From Sphingomonas_L flavalba_A (GTDB lineage Bacteria > Pseudomonadota > Alphaproteobacteria > Sphingomonadales > Sphingomonadaceae): DNA of 64,000 nt. A program made the position numbers and the translations under genes. Below are positions 19,048 to 27,743 of the stretch, piece by piece. The notes below the pieces were generated by a model that was not told the DNA's origin, did no database searches, and was given only the letters and a program-made list of their open reading frames with translations. The stretch covers positions 1,612,001-1,676,000 of the forward strand of contig NZ_CP180208.1 in NCBI RefSeq assembly GCF_047553045.1, written 5' to 3'. Position 1 is the first letter of the stretch. Every line of letters begins with the position of its first letter.

Positions 19048-20622
19048 CTATTCGGCGGCGACCGGCAGGTCCGGCGCCTTCCACACCAGCACCGGCTTGC
19101 GCGCGGCCAGTGTCTCGTCGAGGCGGCGGCGCGGCGCGAAATGCGGCGCCGCCTTCAACGCCGGGTCGCCCGCCCTCGCCCGTTCCACGACGGAACGCAG
19201 CGCGCCGATGAACTGGTCGATCGCCGCCTTGCTCTCGGTCTCGGTCGGTTCGATCAGCATCGCGCCGTGGACGACAAGCGGGAAATACATCGTCATCGGA
19301 TGATAACCCTCGTCGATCAGCGCCTTGGCGATGTCGAGCGTGGTGAAGCCCTCCGCAAATCCGGCGTCGGAGAACAGCGCCTCGTGCATGCACGGGCCGC
19401 TGGCGCCGAACGGCGCCTCCAGCACGTCTTCCAGCTGGCGAAGCATGTAGTTGGCGTTCAACACCGCGTCGTCCGCTACCTGGCGCAGACCGTCGGCGCC
19501 GTGGCTGAGGATATAGGCGAGCGCACGGGTGAACATGCCCATCTGCCCGTTGAACGCCGTCATCCGTCCAAAGCTGTTCGGATGGTCGTCCTGCGCCGTC
19601 TCTTCCTCGATCAGGCGGATATGCCCATCAGCGTAGCGCGCGGTGAACGGCAGCGGGCCGTAAGGCGCCAGCGCCTCCGACAGCACCACCGGCCCGGCCC
19701 CCGGACCACCGCCGCCATGCGGGGTCGAGAAGGTCTTGTGCAGGTTGATGTGCATCGCGTCGATGCCGAGATCACCGGGGCGGACCCGGCCGACGATCGC
19801 GTTGAAATTGGCGCCGTCGCAATAAACATAGCCGCCGACCGCGTGGACCGCGTCCGAAATCGCCTTCATGTCGCGTTCGAACAGGCCGCAGGTATTGGGG
19901 TTGGTGATCATTACCCCGGCAACATCCGGTCCCAGCCGCGCCTTCAGTGTATCCAGATCGACCCGCCCGTCGGCATTGGCCGGGATATTCTCGATCGCGA
20001 AGCCGGCGAAGGCGGCGGTCGCCGGGTTGGTGCCATGCGCGCTTTCGGGGACGAGAATGACCTTGCGGTTCTCGCCGCGCGCTTCCAGCGCCGCCTTGAT
20101 GCACAATATGCCGCACAACTCACCATGGGCGCCGGCCTTGGGCGTCATCGCGACACCGTACATCCCGGTCAGCCGGATCAGCCAGTGCGCCAGTTCGTTG
20201 ATTACGCCCAGCGCGCCCTGCACCGTATCGACCGGTTGCAACGGGTGAACGTCGGCAAAGCCGGGCAGCCGCGCCAGCTTCTCGTTCAACCGCGGGTTGT
20301 GCTTCATCGTGCAGGAGCCGAGCGGGAACAGGCCGAGGTCGATTGCGTAATTCTGCCGGCTGAGCCGGGTGTAATGACGCACCGTCTCCGGCTCCGACAG
20401 GCCTGGCAGGCCGATCGCCGCCGTCCGTCCCAGGCCGGCAAGCCGGTCCACGCCAGCGGTGGGAGCGGCGTCGAAATCGACGCCGGTCGTGCTGTTGCCG
20501 CCGATCTCGAAGATCAGCGGTTCTTCCAGCATAAGCGCACGATTACCGGTAAAGGTGTCCCCGGCGTTCGCCGCGTCGGATTCGGGGCGCTCCGGGCGCC
20601 AGCCGCTCTGGTTGATCGTCAT
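19048..20622 (-). CDS. gcvPB: Glycine dehydrogenase (decarboxylating) subunit 2 (P-protein beta half)
   Basis: A 524-residue C-terminal half of the split P-protein of the glycine cleavage system, which decarboxylates glycine and passes the aminomethyl group to lipoyl-GcvH. The pyridoxal phosphate lysine is K296 in the family motif HKTFSTPHGGGGPG. KAGAHGE and SAHGTNPATA segments are typical. It overlaps gcvPA by four bases, so the two subunits are translationally coupled. It is the last gene of the riboswitch-controlled operon. Confidence 0.97.
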   Translation of the reverse strand: MTINQSGWRPERPESDAANAGDTFTGNRALMLEEPLIFEIGGNSTTGVDFDAAPTAGVDRLAGLGRTAAIGLPGLSEPETVRHYTRLSRQNYAIDLGLFPLGSCTMKHNPRLNEKLARLPGFADVHPLQPVDTVQGALGVINELAHWLIRLTGMYGVAMTPKAGAHGELCGILCIKAALEARGENRKVILVPESAHGTNPATAAFAGFAIENIPANADGRVDLDTLKARLGPDVAGVMITNPNTCGLFERDMKAISDAVHAVGGYVYCDGANFNAIVGRVRPGDLGIDAMHINLHKTFSTPHGGGGPGAGPVVLSEALAPYGPLPFTARYADGHIRLIEEETAQDDHPNSFGRMTAFNGQMGMFTRALAYILSHGADGLRQVADDAVLNANYMLRQLEDVLEAPFGASGPCMHEALFSDAGFAEGFTTLDIAKALIDEGYHPMTMYFPLVVHGAMLIEPTETESKAAIDQFIGALRSVVERARAGDPALKAAPHFAPRRRLDETLAARKPVLVWKAPDLPVAAE

Positions 20623-21977
20623 GCCAGCACCTCCTGCAAGCCCTGTGCAAGGGCCTCGACATCCTCCGCCGTCGTCGTCTCCGTCACCGCGACGACCAGA
20701 CCGTTGGCAAGCGCGTCGACGCCCGGGTAGAGGCGCCCAAGCGACACCCCCGCCAGAATGCTGCGATCGGCAAGGCTGCGGACCACCGGCCGTGCCTCCT
20801 TGCTCAGCCGCAGGGTGAATTCGTTGAAGAAGCTGGTGTTGACCAACTCAACCCCCGGCCCCCGTGCCAGCCGGTCTGCGGCAGCGACCGCGGCGGCGTG
20901 GTTGGCCACGGCCAGCGCCCGCAGCCCCTTTTCGCCCAGCAGCGTCATGTGGATCGAGAAGGCAAGCGCGCACAGCCCGCTGTTGGTGCAAATGTTCGAC
21001 GTCGCCTTCTCGCGCCGGATATGCTGTTCGCGGGTCGACAGGGTCAGGACGAACCCGCGCTTGCCCTCGGCATCGACGGTCTCGCCGCACAGCCGCCCCG
21101 GCATCTGGCGGACGAATTTCTCCTTGCAGGCGAACAGGCCGACATAAGGCCCGCCGAACTGCAGGCCGACGCCGATCGCCTGGCCTTCGCCGACGACGAT
21201 GTCCGCCCCCATCTCGCCGGGCGAGCGGATCGCGCCCAGCGCCACCGGTTCGGTGACGACGGCGACGAGCAGCGCGCCCTTTTCATGCGCGCGCGCGGCG
21301 ATTTCACTCAGATCGCCGATCCGGCCGAGGATGTCGGGATACTGGACAACGACGCAGGATGTCTGGTCGTCGATCGCGGCGAGCAGCGTCGGCAGGTCGG
21401 TTTCGGCCGACAGCGCGGGTGCCGCGCTGTGCAGATCGTCGCCGGTGAAGCGCGCCATCGTCTGCGCGACCGACACGTAATGCGGGTGCAAGCCGGCGGA
21501 CAGCAGCGCCTTGTTGCGGCGGGTGACGCGCCGCGCCATCACGATCGCTTCCCAGCAGGCGGAGGAGCCGTCGTACATCGACGCATTGGCGACATCGCAG
21601 CCGAACAGCCGGGCAACCTGGCTCTGGAACTCGAACAGCATCTGCAGCGTGCCCTGCGCGATTTCCGGCTGGTAGGGCGTGTAGGCGGTCAGGAACTCGC
21701 CGCGCTGGATCAGATGATCGACGCTGGCCGGCACATGGTGGCGATAGGCGCCGCAGCCGAGGAAGAACGGCACGTCGCCGGCCACCATGTTGCGGCGCGC
21801 CAGCGCGGTCAGTTGCCGTTCCACCGACAGTTCGGAGGCGTGGGTCGGCAGGCCGGGCAACGGCCCGTCGAGCCGGACGGCCTCTGGCACGTCGGAAAAC
21901 AGCGCATCGATCGAATCGACGCCGATGCTGTCGAGCATCGCGCGCCTGTCGGCGTCGGTCAGCGGCAGGTAGCGCAT
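20619..21977 (-). CDS. gcvPA: Glycine dehydrogenase (decarboxylating) subunit 1 (P-protein alpha half)
   Basis: A 452-residue N-terminal half of the split P-protein, partner of GcvPB. It opens with the family sequence RYLPLTDADRRAML and carries the FLGCGAYRHHVPA and YTPYQPEIAQGTLQ motifs; NASMYDGSSA follows. This half has a transaminase fold without the catalytic lysine. Its start is one base pair after the upstream methyltransferase stop (21979), and its stop overlaps the gcvPB start. Confidence 0.97.
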   Translation of the reverse strand: MRYLPLTDADRRAMLDSIGVDSIDALFSDVPEAVRLDGPLPGLPTHASELSVERQLTALARRNMVAGDVPFFLGCGAYRHHVPASVDHLIQRGEFLTAYTPYQPEIAQGTLQMLFEFQSQVARLFGCDVANASMYDGSSACWEAIVMARRVTRRNKALLSAGLHPHYVSVAQTMARFTGDDLHSAAPALSAETDLPTLLAAIDDQTSCVVVQYPDILGRIGDLSEIAARAHEKGALLVAVVTEPVALGAIRSPGEMGADIVVGEGQAIGVGLQFGGPYVGLFACKEKFVRQMPGRLCGETVDAEGKRGFVLTLSTREQHIRREKATSNICTNSGLCALAFSIHMTLLGEKGLRALAVANHAAAVAAADRLARGPGVELVNTSFFNEFTLRLSKEARPVVRSLADRSILAGVSLGRLYPGVDALANGLVVAVTETTTAEDVEALAQGLQEVLA

Positions 21978-21978
21978 G

Positions 21979-22746
21979 TCAGAGCGGTTTCCTCATCGTG
22001 AATCTCAGGCGGATATAGTCGGCGAGCCAGCGGCCGTCGGGCTGGCGCAGCGCCGGGGCGACGCGCGCCTCGGCGGCGGCGGCGATCGCCGCCTGCTCGG
22101 CCTCCGGCACGCTGGCGCTGTCCAGAAAGCCAGCGCGAAAAGTAGTATACCAGGCGGCGGCGCCATGCGGCAGCGGCGTCGGTCGTTCGATCAGCCACGC
22201 TTCGATATCGGTGAAGCCGGCGGCGGCGTAGACTGCGGTGAACGCCTCCACCGTCGGGTACCATTGCGGGTCTTCCGCCGGGACCGGGTAGCCGCGCGCG
22301 ACCAGTTCGTCGCGAATGCCCCGGCGCAGGATCGCGACGTTGCCGTCACCACCCATCTCGCCGACGAAGCGGCCGCCGGGCTTCAGGGCGCGGAACACCC
22401 CGGTGGCGACCGCGGCGGGGTCCAGCATCCAGTGCAGCGCGGCATTGCTGAACGCTGCATCGAAGGCGGCGTCGAAGGCGAGCACCTGCCCGTCGGCGAC
22501 CGCGACGTCGAGGCCGCGCTGTCGGGCGGCGGCGACCATCTCCGCCGATGCGTCGACGCCGTGGACGACGGCGCCGGCGGCAGCCAGCTTTTCGGTCAGC
22601 GCGCCGTCACCGCAGCCCAGGTCGAGGATGCGTTCGCCCGGCCGGGGCGCCAGCAGAGCGACGGCCGGCGCGCCAAGCGCCGGCACGAAGCCGGCGTTGA
22701 CGGCATAGTCCGCCGGGTTCCACTGGCTGGCCGGGTTGCGCGCCAT
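21979..22746 (-). CDS. Class I SAM-dependent methyltransferase
   Basis: A 255-residue methyltransferase with SAM-binding motif I LDLGCGDG at residues 41-48 and the acidic ribose-binding residue in HGVDASAEM (about 58-66). The sequence resembles trans-aconitate methyltransferase-type small-molecule enzymes. It is embedded in the glycine cleavage operon between gcvH and gcvPA with one-base gaps on both sides, so it is expressed with the glycine genes. No dedicated glycine pathway role is known to me; it could be glycine or sarcosine related or a passenger. Confidence 0.85.
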   Translation of the reverse strand: MARNPASQWNPADYAVNAGFVPALGAPAVALLAPRPGERILDLGCGDGALTEKLAAAGAVVHGVDASAEMVAAARQRGLDVAVADGQVLAFDAAFDAAFSNAALHWMLDPAAVATGVFRALKPGGRFVGEMGGDGNVAILRRGIRDELVARGYPVPAEDPQWYPTVEAFTAVYAAAGFTDIEAWLIERPTPLPHGAAAWYTTFRAGFLDSASVPEAEQAAIAAAAEARVAPALRQPDGRWLADYIRLRFTMRKPL

Positions 22747-22747
22747 G

Positions 22748-23119
22748 TCAGAGGGTGGCGATGAACGCCTGGTAGGCGGCCTCGTCCATCAGCCCGTCCA
22801 GCTCGGCCGGGTCGGCCAGCTTCAGCTTGAAGAACCAGCCATCGCTTTCCGGTGCGGTGTTGACCAGCGACGGGTCCGCCTCCAGCGCGGCGTTGCCTTC
22901 GACCACTTCACCGGAAACCGGCGCGTAGACGTCGGAGGCGGCCTTCACCGATTCGACGACGGCGGCTTCCTTGCCCTTGCTGAGCGCGGTGCCGGCCTGC
23001 GGCACTTCGACGAAGACGATGTCGCCAAGCTGCGCCTGGGCGTAATCGGTAATGCCGACCGTCGCGATACCGTCGGCGACGGCGATCCATTCATGGTCGT
23101 TGGAATAATGGGTCGTCAT
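22748..23119 (-). CDS. gcvH: Glycine cleavage system H protein
   Basis: A 123-residue lipoyl carrier protein that shuttles the aminomethyl intermediate between the P and T proteins. The lipoylated lysine is K59 in VESVKAASD, followed by the conserved PVSGEVVEGN. Length and order are standard. The ATG overlaps the gcvT stop by four bases (ATGA). Confidence 0.98.
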   Translation of the reverse strand: MTTHYSNDHEWIAVADGIATVGITDYAQAQLGDIVFVEVPQAGTALSKGKEAAVVESVKAASDVYAPVSGEVVEGNAALEADPSLVNTAPESDGWFFKLKLADPAELDGLMDEAAYQAFIATL

Positions 23120-24243
23120 TTCGGGCTTCCCTTTCGGTGATAGCGGTGGGGAACGAACGGCATGGCGGCGACGGTGGCGCTGTGCACCTTGCCGCGCTGG
23201 GACAGGGTGACCGGCGTACCGGGCGCGGCGAGCGCGGTGGGGACATAGGCCATGGCGATCGCCCGTTCGAGCGTCGGCGAGTGGCCGCCGCTGGTGACGC
23301 GGCCGACCTCATTGCCTTCGCCGTCGAGGACCATCGCGCCTTCGCGGACCGGCTGGCGGCCGTCGACGAACAGGCCGACGCGCTTCTGGATCGCGCCCTG
23401 TTCGCGTTCGAGCAGGATGCGCTCCGCGCCGGGGAAGCTGCGTTCCTCCCGCCGGCGCTTGGCGAGGGCGAAGCCGAGGTCGGCGCTTACCGGCGTAGTT
23501 GTCGGGTCTACATCATGCCCATAGAGCGGCAACCCAGCCTCCAGCCGGAGCGAGTCGCGGGCGCCAAGTCCTACAGGCTTCACCTCCGGCTGATCGGTGA
23601 GCAGGGTGGCGACCTGTTGGACCGATTCGGCCGGAATCGACAGTTCGTAGCCGTCCTCGCCGGTATAGCCGGAACGGCTGATCCAGGCGGGAATTCCGGC
23701 AATTTCGAACGCCCCGGCTTCCATGAAGAACAGGCCGTCGGCGCCGGGCGCCAGCCGCGCCAGCACGGCCGCCGCCTTCGGCCCCTGCAGGGCGAGGAGC
23801 GCCTGATCTTCCATGTGGTTGATCGTGATTTCGTCGGGCAGGCCGTCGCGCAGCACGGCGATGTCGTCTTCCTTGGTCGCACCATTGACCACCATGTAGA
23901 TGGCGTCGGCGCGGCGCGTGACCATCAGGTCGTCGAGGATGCCGCCATCGTCGGCGAGCAGCAGCGAATAGCGCATCCGCCCTTCCGCCAGCCCCTTGAT
24001 GTCGCCGGGGAGCAGCCCTTCCAGCGCGGCGTCGGCGGCGTCGCCGATGAACAGCAACTGGCCCATGTGGCTGACGTCGAACAGGCCGGCGGACGTGCGC
24101 GTCCACTGGTGTTCGGCCATGATCCCTTCATACTGGATCGGCATCTGGTAGCCGGCAAACGACACCATGCGCGCGCCGTGCGCCCGGTGCCAGGCGTCCA
24201 GCGGCAGCAGGCGATCCCCGATTTCGGCTGATTCGTCGGTCAT
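23116..24243 (-). CDS. gcvT: Glycine cleavage system T protein (aminomethyltransferase)
   Basis: A 375-residue tetrahydrofolate-dependent aminomethyltransferase, first gene of the operon. Family motifs are GLFDVSHMGQ near residue 48, an MVVNGATKEDD segment, GYTGEDGYE, and GLGARDSLRLEAGLPLYG. The ATG at 24243 was chosen because AGGGAA precedes it and the protein then begins with the usual LDAWHRAHGARMVSFAGY block. Expression is probably controlled by the glycine riboswitch that ends about 60 bases upstream. Confidence 0.97.
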   Translation of the reverse strand: MTDESAEIGDRLLPLDAWHRAHGARMVSFAGYQMPIQYEGIMAEHQWTRTSAGLFDVSHMGQLLFIGDAADAALEGLLPGDIKGLAEGRMRYSLLLADDGGILDDLMVTRRADAIYMVVNGATKEDDIAVLRDGLPDEITINHMEDQALLALQGPKAAAVLARLAPGADGLFFMEAGAFEIAGIPAWISRSGYTGEDGYELSIPAESVQQVATLLTDQPEVKPVGLGARDSLRLEAGLPLYGHDVDPTTTPVSADLGFALAKRRREERSFPGAERILLEREQGAIQKRVGLFVDGRQPVREGAMVLDGEGNEVGRVTSGGHSPTLERAIAMAYVPTALAAPGTPVTLSQRGKVHSATVAAMPFVPHRYHRKGSPK

Positions 24244-24301
24244 TATCGGTTCCCTGATCTGGTGACAGCGTCGCAAGAGGCCTACGCCCCCCGCTCGACT
24301 G

Positions 24302-24486
24302 CCCCCTCTGTCATGGAACCTGAGAGCTTTCACCGCCCGATCGGCGGCTTACCCCTTCGGTGGGACGGCTTGCGCCGTCCGCTTTTCAGAGTGTCCTGGC
24401 CGGCGCGGTCCGTTGGCCTGAGAGTTTCCGGGGCGGTTGCTCCTTCGGCGGCGGCCCCGGTGAAACCGGCACCACGCTCTCCCGCG
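24302..24486 (-). promoter_or_regulatory. Tandem glycine riboswitch
   Basis: In the leader of gcvT, the minus strand carries two consecutive glycine aptamers. The first begins with GGGAGAG (24477-24483) and contains CCGAAGGAGCAA and ACTCTCAGGCC; the second contains ACACTCTGAAAAG, ACCGAAGGGGTAA and GCTCTCAGGTTCCATGACAG, ending near 24302. These are the conserved bulge and junction elements of the known glycine riboswitch. Tandem aptamers before gcvT usually turn the operon on when glycine is abundant. The 58 bases between the second aptamer and the start codon should hold the expression platform. Confidence 0.93.
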
Positions 24487-24514
24487 CGGCCCCGGCGGTT
24501 ACCCGCCGAAGACG

Positions 24515-24549
24515 CGCGCAGCCTTGGCCGGGCCAATCGCCCAAGTCAA
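24515..24549 (-). promoter_or_regulatory. Weak candidate promoter of the gcv operon
   Basis: On the minus strand TTGACT (24544-24549) is a good -35 match, located about 60 bases before the first aptamer. No convincing -10 hexamer follows at 17-18 bases (AAGGCT at best), which is common in GC-rich alphaproteobacteria. The call rests on position and the -35 only. Confidence 0.3.
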
Positions 24550-24573
24550 TAAGCCTTGACGATGCCCCGGCGG

Positions 24574-25236
24574 TCAGCGGGTGACGTTGTACTGAAACTG
24601 GTCCGGGTTGAGCTGAAAACCGATCAGCACCTCGAACGTCGCCGTCGCCACCGCCTTGCGCACTTCCGGTTCGGCCAGCGGGTCGATCGACGCGTCCTGA
24701 TCGCTGGCCTTGCGCTTGCGGGTCAGCCGTTCCCGGATGTTTTCGGGCAGCGATGCCGCCGCCCGGTTGACCACCGCGCTGGCGCTGCCGCTGGCGGAGC
24801 CGCGCGCCTCACCATCGGCGAAATGGATGACCACCTGCCCCAGCCGTTTCGACACGACGGCATCGCCGCCGCGCACGACGGTCGAAAAATAGGTCAGCGG
24901 CACCGTCCGCGCCCCGCGCGTATCGGCACGCCGCGCCTGCACGTCGAAGGTGGAGGTGCTGACCAGTTCGGCCGACACCTTGTCGTCCTCGCAGGTGGTG
25001 CGGATGTTGGTGATCGTCGCGGTCACGTCGATCGCCGCCGCCGCGCGACTCGCCGGCGGATTGAACAGGGTGATGTCCCCCGTGTAATTCGGCACCCCGA
25101 CCGCCGGGCATGGCGAACGGACGACGTTGACGCCCAGCCCCGCCGCGGAGGCATTGAATTCCCCCTTCTGGCTGCACGCGGCCAGCGCCAGCGGGAGAAG
25201 AGCGACGAGAGCGATCGGCTTGGAATGTAGGGGCAT
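24574..25236 (-). CDS. Hypothetical lipoprotein
   Basis: A 220-residue protein with a lipoprotein signal peptide (hydrophobic core about 7-20, LALAAC with C21 as the predicted lipidated cysteine). The mature part is a beta-rich domain with an ALA/SER-rich stretch and a charged RLTRKRKASDQD segment. The family is one seen in sphingomonads; I do not know a function. The ATG at 25236 gives the proper signal peptide. It is divergent from ispH and precedes the gcv riboswitch on the same strand. Confidence 0.82.
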   Translation of the reverse strand: MPLHSKPIALVALLPLALAACSQKGEFNASAAGLGVNVVRSPCPAVGVPNYTGDITLFNPPASRAAAAIDVTATITNIRTTCEDDKVSAELVSTSTFDVQARRADTRGARTVPLTYFSTVVRGGDAVVSKRLGQVVIHFADGEARGSASGSASAVVNRAAASLPENIRERLTRKRKASDQDASIDPLAEPEVRKAVATATFEVLIGFQLNPDQFQYNVTR

Positions 25237-25330
25237 GAGGGTCCTTGCACGCGAACGGCCGGCTGATCGGCCCGAAAAGCATAGGAAGGCGCTTCCGCGC
25301 AAGCAAGCAATGGCGTAGGGCGTCCGCGAG

Positions 25331-26296
25331 ATGACGGCCACGCCCCCTTCGAGACCCCACCTCAAGCTGTTGATCGCGGCGCCGCGCGGCTTCTGTGCCG
25401 GCGTCGACCGCGCGATCCGCATCGTCGAGCTGGCGATCGTCAAATATGGCGCGCCGGTCTACGTCCGCCACGAAATCGTCCACAACAAATATGTCGTCGA
25501 CAGCCTGAAGGCGAAAGGCGCGGTGTTCGTCGAGGAGCTGGACGAAGTGCCGAGCGACGCGCCGGTGGTGTTTTCCGCCCACGGCGTGCCGAAGGCGGTG
25601 CCGCACAAGGCGGCGGAGCGCGGCCTGACCTATGTCGATGCGACCTGCCCGCTGGTGTCCAAGGTCCACCGCCAGGCCGAACGGCAGGTCGAGGCCGGGC
25701 GCCACATCATCTTCATCGGCCATCGCGGCCACCCGGAGGTGATCGGCACGCTGGGCCAGGTGCCGGAAGGCTGGATGACGCTGGTCGAAACCGTCGACGA
25801 CGTCGCGACGCTGAACCCGCCCGACCCGGAAAAGCTGGGTTTCCTGACCCAGACGACGCTGTCGGTCGACGACACCGCCGCCGTCGTCGCCGCGCTGCGC
25901 GCCCGCTTCCCCGCCATTCAGGGGCCGCGCGGCGAGGATATCTGCTACGCGACATCGAACCGGCAGGCGGCGGTCAAGGCCATCGCCCGCGCCTGCGACG
26001 CGGTGCTGGTGATCGGCGCGCCGAACAGTTCAAATTCGGTGCGGCTGGTCGAGGTGGCGGAGCGCGAAGGCGTGCCGACCCGGTTGATCCAGCGTGCCGC
26101 CGACATCGATTTCGCCTGGCTGGACGACGTCGCGACGCTGGGGATCAGCGCCGGGGCATCGGCGCCGGAGCTGCTGGTCCGCGAAGTGGTCGACCGGCTG
26201 GCGGAGCGTTTCACCGTCAGCGAGGAGGAAGTGACGAGCATGACCGAGCGGATGGTGTTCAAGCTGCCGCACGGCCTGGACAGCGCGTCGGCCTGA
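25331..26296 (+). CDS. ispH: 4-hydroxy-3-methylbut-2-enyl diphosphate reductase IspH
   Basis: A 321-residue iron-sulfur enzyme, last step of the MEP isoprenoid pathway, making IPP and DMAPP. The three cluster cysteines are C22 (RGFCAGVDRA), C106 (VDATCPLV) and C205 (DICYATSNR). HGVP near residues 84-87 supplies a substrate-binding histidine. Size is normal. It is followed by thrB after three bases, suggesting an ispH-thrB-rnhA operon. Confidence 0.97.
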   Translation: MTATPPSRPHLKLLIAAPRGFCAGVDRAIRIVELAIVKYGAPVYVRHEIVHNKYVVDSLKAKGAVFVEELDEVPSDAPVVFSAHGVPKAVPHKAAERGLTYVDATCPLVSKVHRQAERQVEAGRHIIFIGHRGHPEVIGTLGQVPEGWMTLVETVDDVATLNPPDPEKLGFLTQTTLSVDDTAAVVAALRARFPAIQGPRGEDICYATSNRQAAVKAIARACDAVLVIGAPNSSNSVRLVEVAEREGVPTRLIQRAADIDFAWLDDVATLGISAGASAPELLVREVVDRLAERFTVSEEEVTSMTERMVFKLPHGLDSASA

Positions 26297-26299
26297 TCG

Positions 26300-27247
26300 A
26301 TGGCGGTTTACACCCATGTTCCGGCCGAGGTGCTGGACGCGCTGCTGACCCGCTACGCCGTCGGCACCCTCGTTTCCGCCAAGGGCATCGCCGAAGGGGT
26401 GGAGAACAGCAATTATCTGGTGGAAACCACCAAAGGGCGGTTCATCCTCACTTTGTATGAGAAGCGCGTGGCGGCGGCGGACCTGCCGTTCTTCATGGCG
26501 CTGCTCGACCATCTGTCCGCCGCCGGCTGCCCGGTGCCGCGCGCCATCCCCGCCCGTGACGGCACCCAGATCCAGACCGTCGCCGGCCGCCCGGCATGCC
26601 TGATCGAATTCCTGTCCGGCGTTTCGCCGACGACGCCCACTGCGGCGCAGGCCGGGGCGGCGGGCGCGGCGCTGGCACGGATGCACCTGGCGCTGGCCGA
26701 TTTCACCGGCGCGCGGCCGAACAGCCTGGGCATCGCCGGTTGGCACCAGTTGGCCGCCAATTGCGGCGATGCGCTCGACCGGATCGCGCCGGGGCTTGGT
26801 GGACGGGTGGCCGATGAACTGGCCTGGCTCGACGCACACTGGCCGGCGGCGCTACCGCAATCGGTGATCCACGCCGATCTGTTTCCCGACAATGTGCTGA
26901 TGCTGGGCGACGCGGTGACCGGCGTCATCGACTTCTATTTCGCCTGCACCGAGGTTCGCGCCTGGGACCTGGCCGTCGCCCATGCCGCCTGGTGCTTCGA
27001 CCCCGGCGGAACCCGGTTCGACCCGGCGCTGTCGGCGGCGATGATCGGCGGATACGAGGCGGCGCTGCCGCTGAGCGATGCGGAGCGCGCGGCGTTGCCG
27101 GCGCTGGCGCGCGGCGCCTGCCTGCGTTTCCTGCTGACCCGCGCCTGGGACTGGCTGAACACGCCGGCGGACGCGCTGGTGACGCGCAAGGACCCCCTCG
27201 CCTTCCTCAACCGGCTGGACGCCTATGCCGGCGGCGGGCTGCTGTGA
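26300..27247 (+). CDS. thrB: Homoserine kinase, ThrB type II (APH fold)
   Basis: A 315-residue kinase of the aminoglycoside-phosphotransferase fold, the form of homoserine kinase used by many alphaproteobacteria. It starts MAVYTHV, has GVENSNYLVET in the nucleotide loop, the catalytic motif IHADLFPDNVLM and the metal-binding VIDFYFAC. It phosphorylates homoserine in threonine synthesis. The stop overlaps the rnhA start by four bases. The aspartate-semialdehyde dehydrogenase at 17.9 kb acts upstream in the pathway. Confidence 0.95.
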   Translation: MAVYTHVPAEVLDALLTRYAVGTLVSAKGIAEGVENSNYLVETTKGRFILTLYEKRVAAADLPFFMALLDHLSAAGCPVPRAIPARDGTQIQTVAGRPACLIEFLSGVSPTTPTAAQAGAAGAALARMHLALADFTGARPNSLGIAGWHQLAANCGDALDRIAPGLGGRVADELAWLDAHWPAALPQSVIHADLFPDNVLMLGDAVTGVIDFYFACTEVRAWDLAVAHAAWCFDPGGTRFDPALSAAMIGGYEAALPLSDAERAALPALARGACLRFLLTRAWDWLNTPADALVTRKDPLAFLNRLDAYAGGGLL

Positions 27248-27705
27248 GCGACGCGCTGCCGACAGTCGAGATTGCCACCGACGGGGCGTGCAAGGGCAAC
27301 CCCGGCCCCGGCGGCTGGGGCGCCATCATCCGGTCCGGCGCGCGCGAGAAGACGCTGTCGGGCGGCGAGGCGCTGACCACCAACAATCGCATGGAGCTGA
27401 CCGCCGCGATCATGGCGCTGGAGGCGCTGAAGCGGCCGTGCCGCGTGACGCTGACCACCGACAGCCGTTACGTGATGGACGGGCTGACCAAATGGATCCA
27501 CGGCTGGCGGCGCAACGGCTGGAAGACCGCCGACCGCAAGCCGGTGAAAAATGCCGACCTGTGGCAGGCGCTGGTCGCCGCCGCGGCGCCGCATACGGTG
27601 GAATGGGCGTGGGTGAAGGGCCATGCCGGCCACCCCGACAACGAGCGCGCCGACACGCTGGCAAGCGATGCGGCGCTGGCCATGGCCGGGGGCGGCGCGA
27701 TTTAG
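27244..27705 (+). CDS. rnhA: Ribonuclease HI
   Basis: A 153-residue RNase HI that cleaves RNA in RNA:DNA hybrids. The catalytic acidic residues are visible in order: D in ATDGACKGNPGPGGWG, E in NNRMELTAA, D in TTDSRYV, and the final D in GHPDNERAD. The GTG start at 27244 overlaps the thrB stop (GTGA). The WIHGWRRNGWKTADRKPVKN basic handle is also present. It ends 38 bases from the convergent GGDEF/EAL gene. Confidence 0.97.
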   Translation: MSDALPTVEIATDGACKGNPGPGGWGAIIRSGAREKTLSGGEALTTNNRMELTAAIMALEALKRPCRVTLTTDSRYVMDGLTKWIHGWRRNGWKTADRKPVKNADLWQALVAAAAPHTVEWAWVKGHAGHPDNERADTLASDAALAMAGGGAI

Positions 27706-27743
27706 CCGCGGCGGCCGCAGGCGACGGTCGTGGCGGAAAGGGT

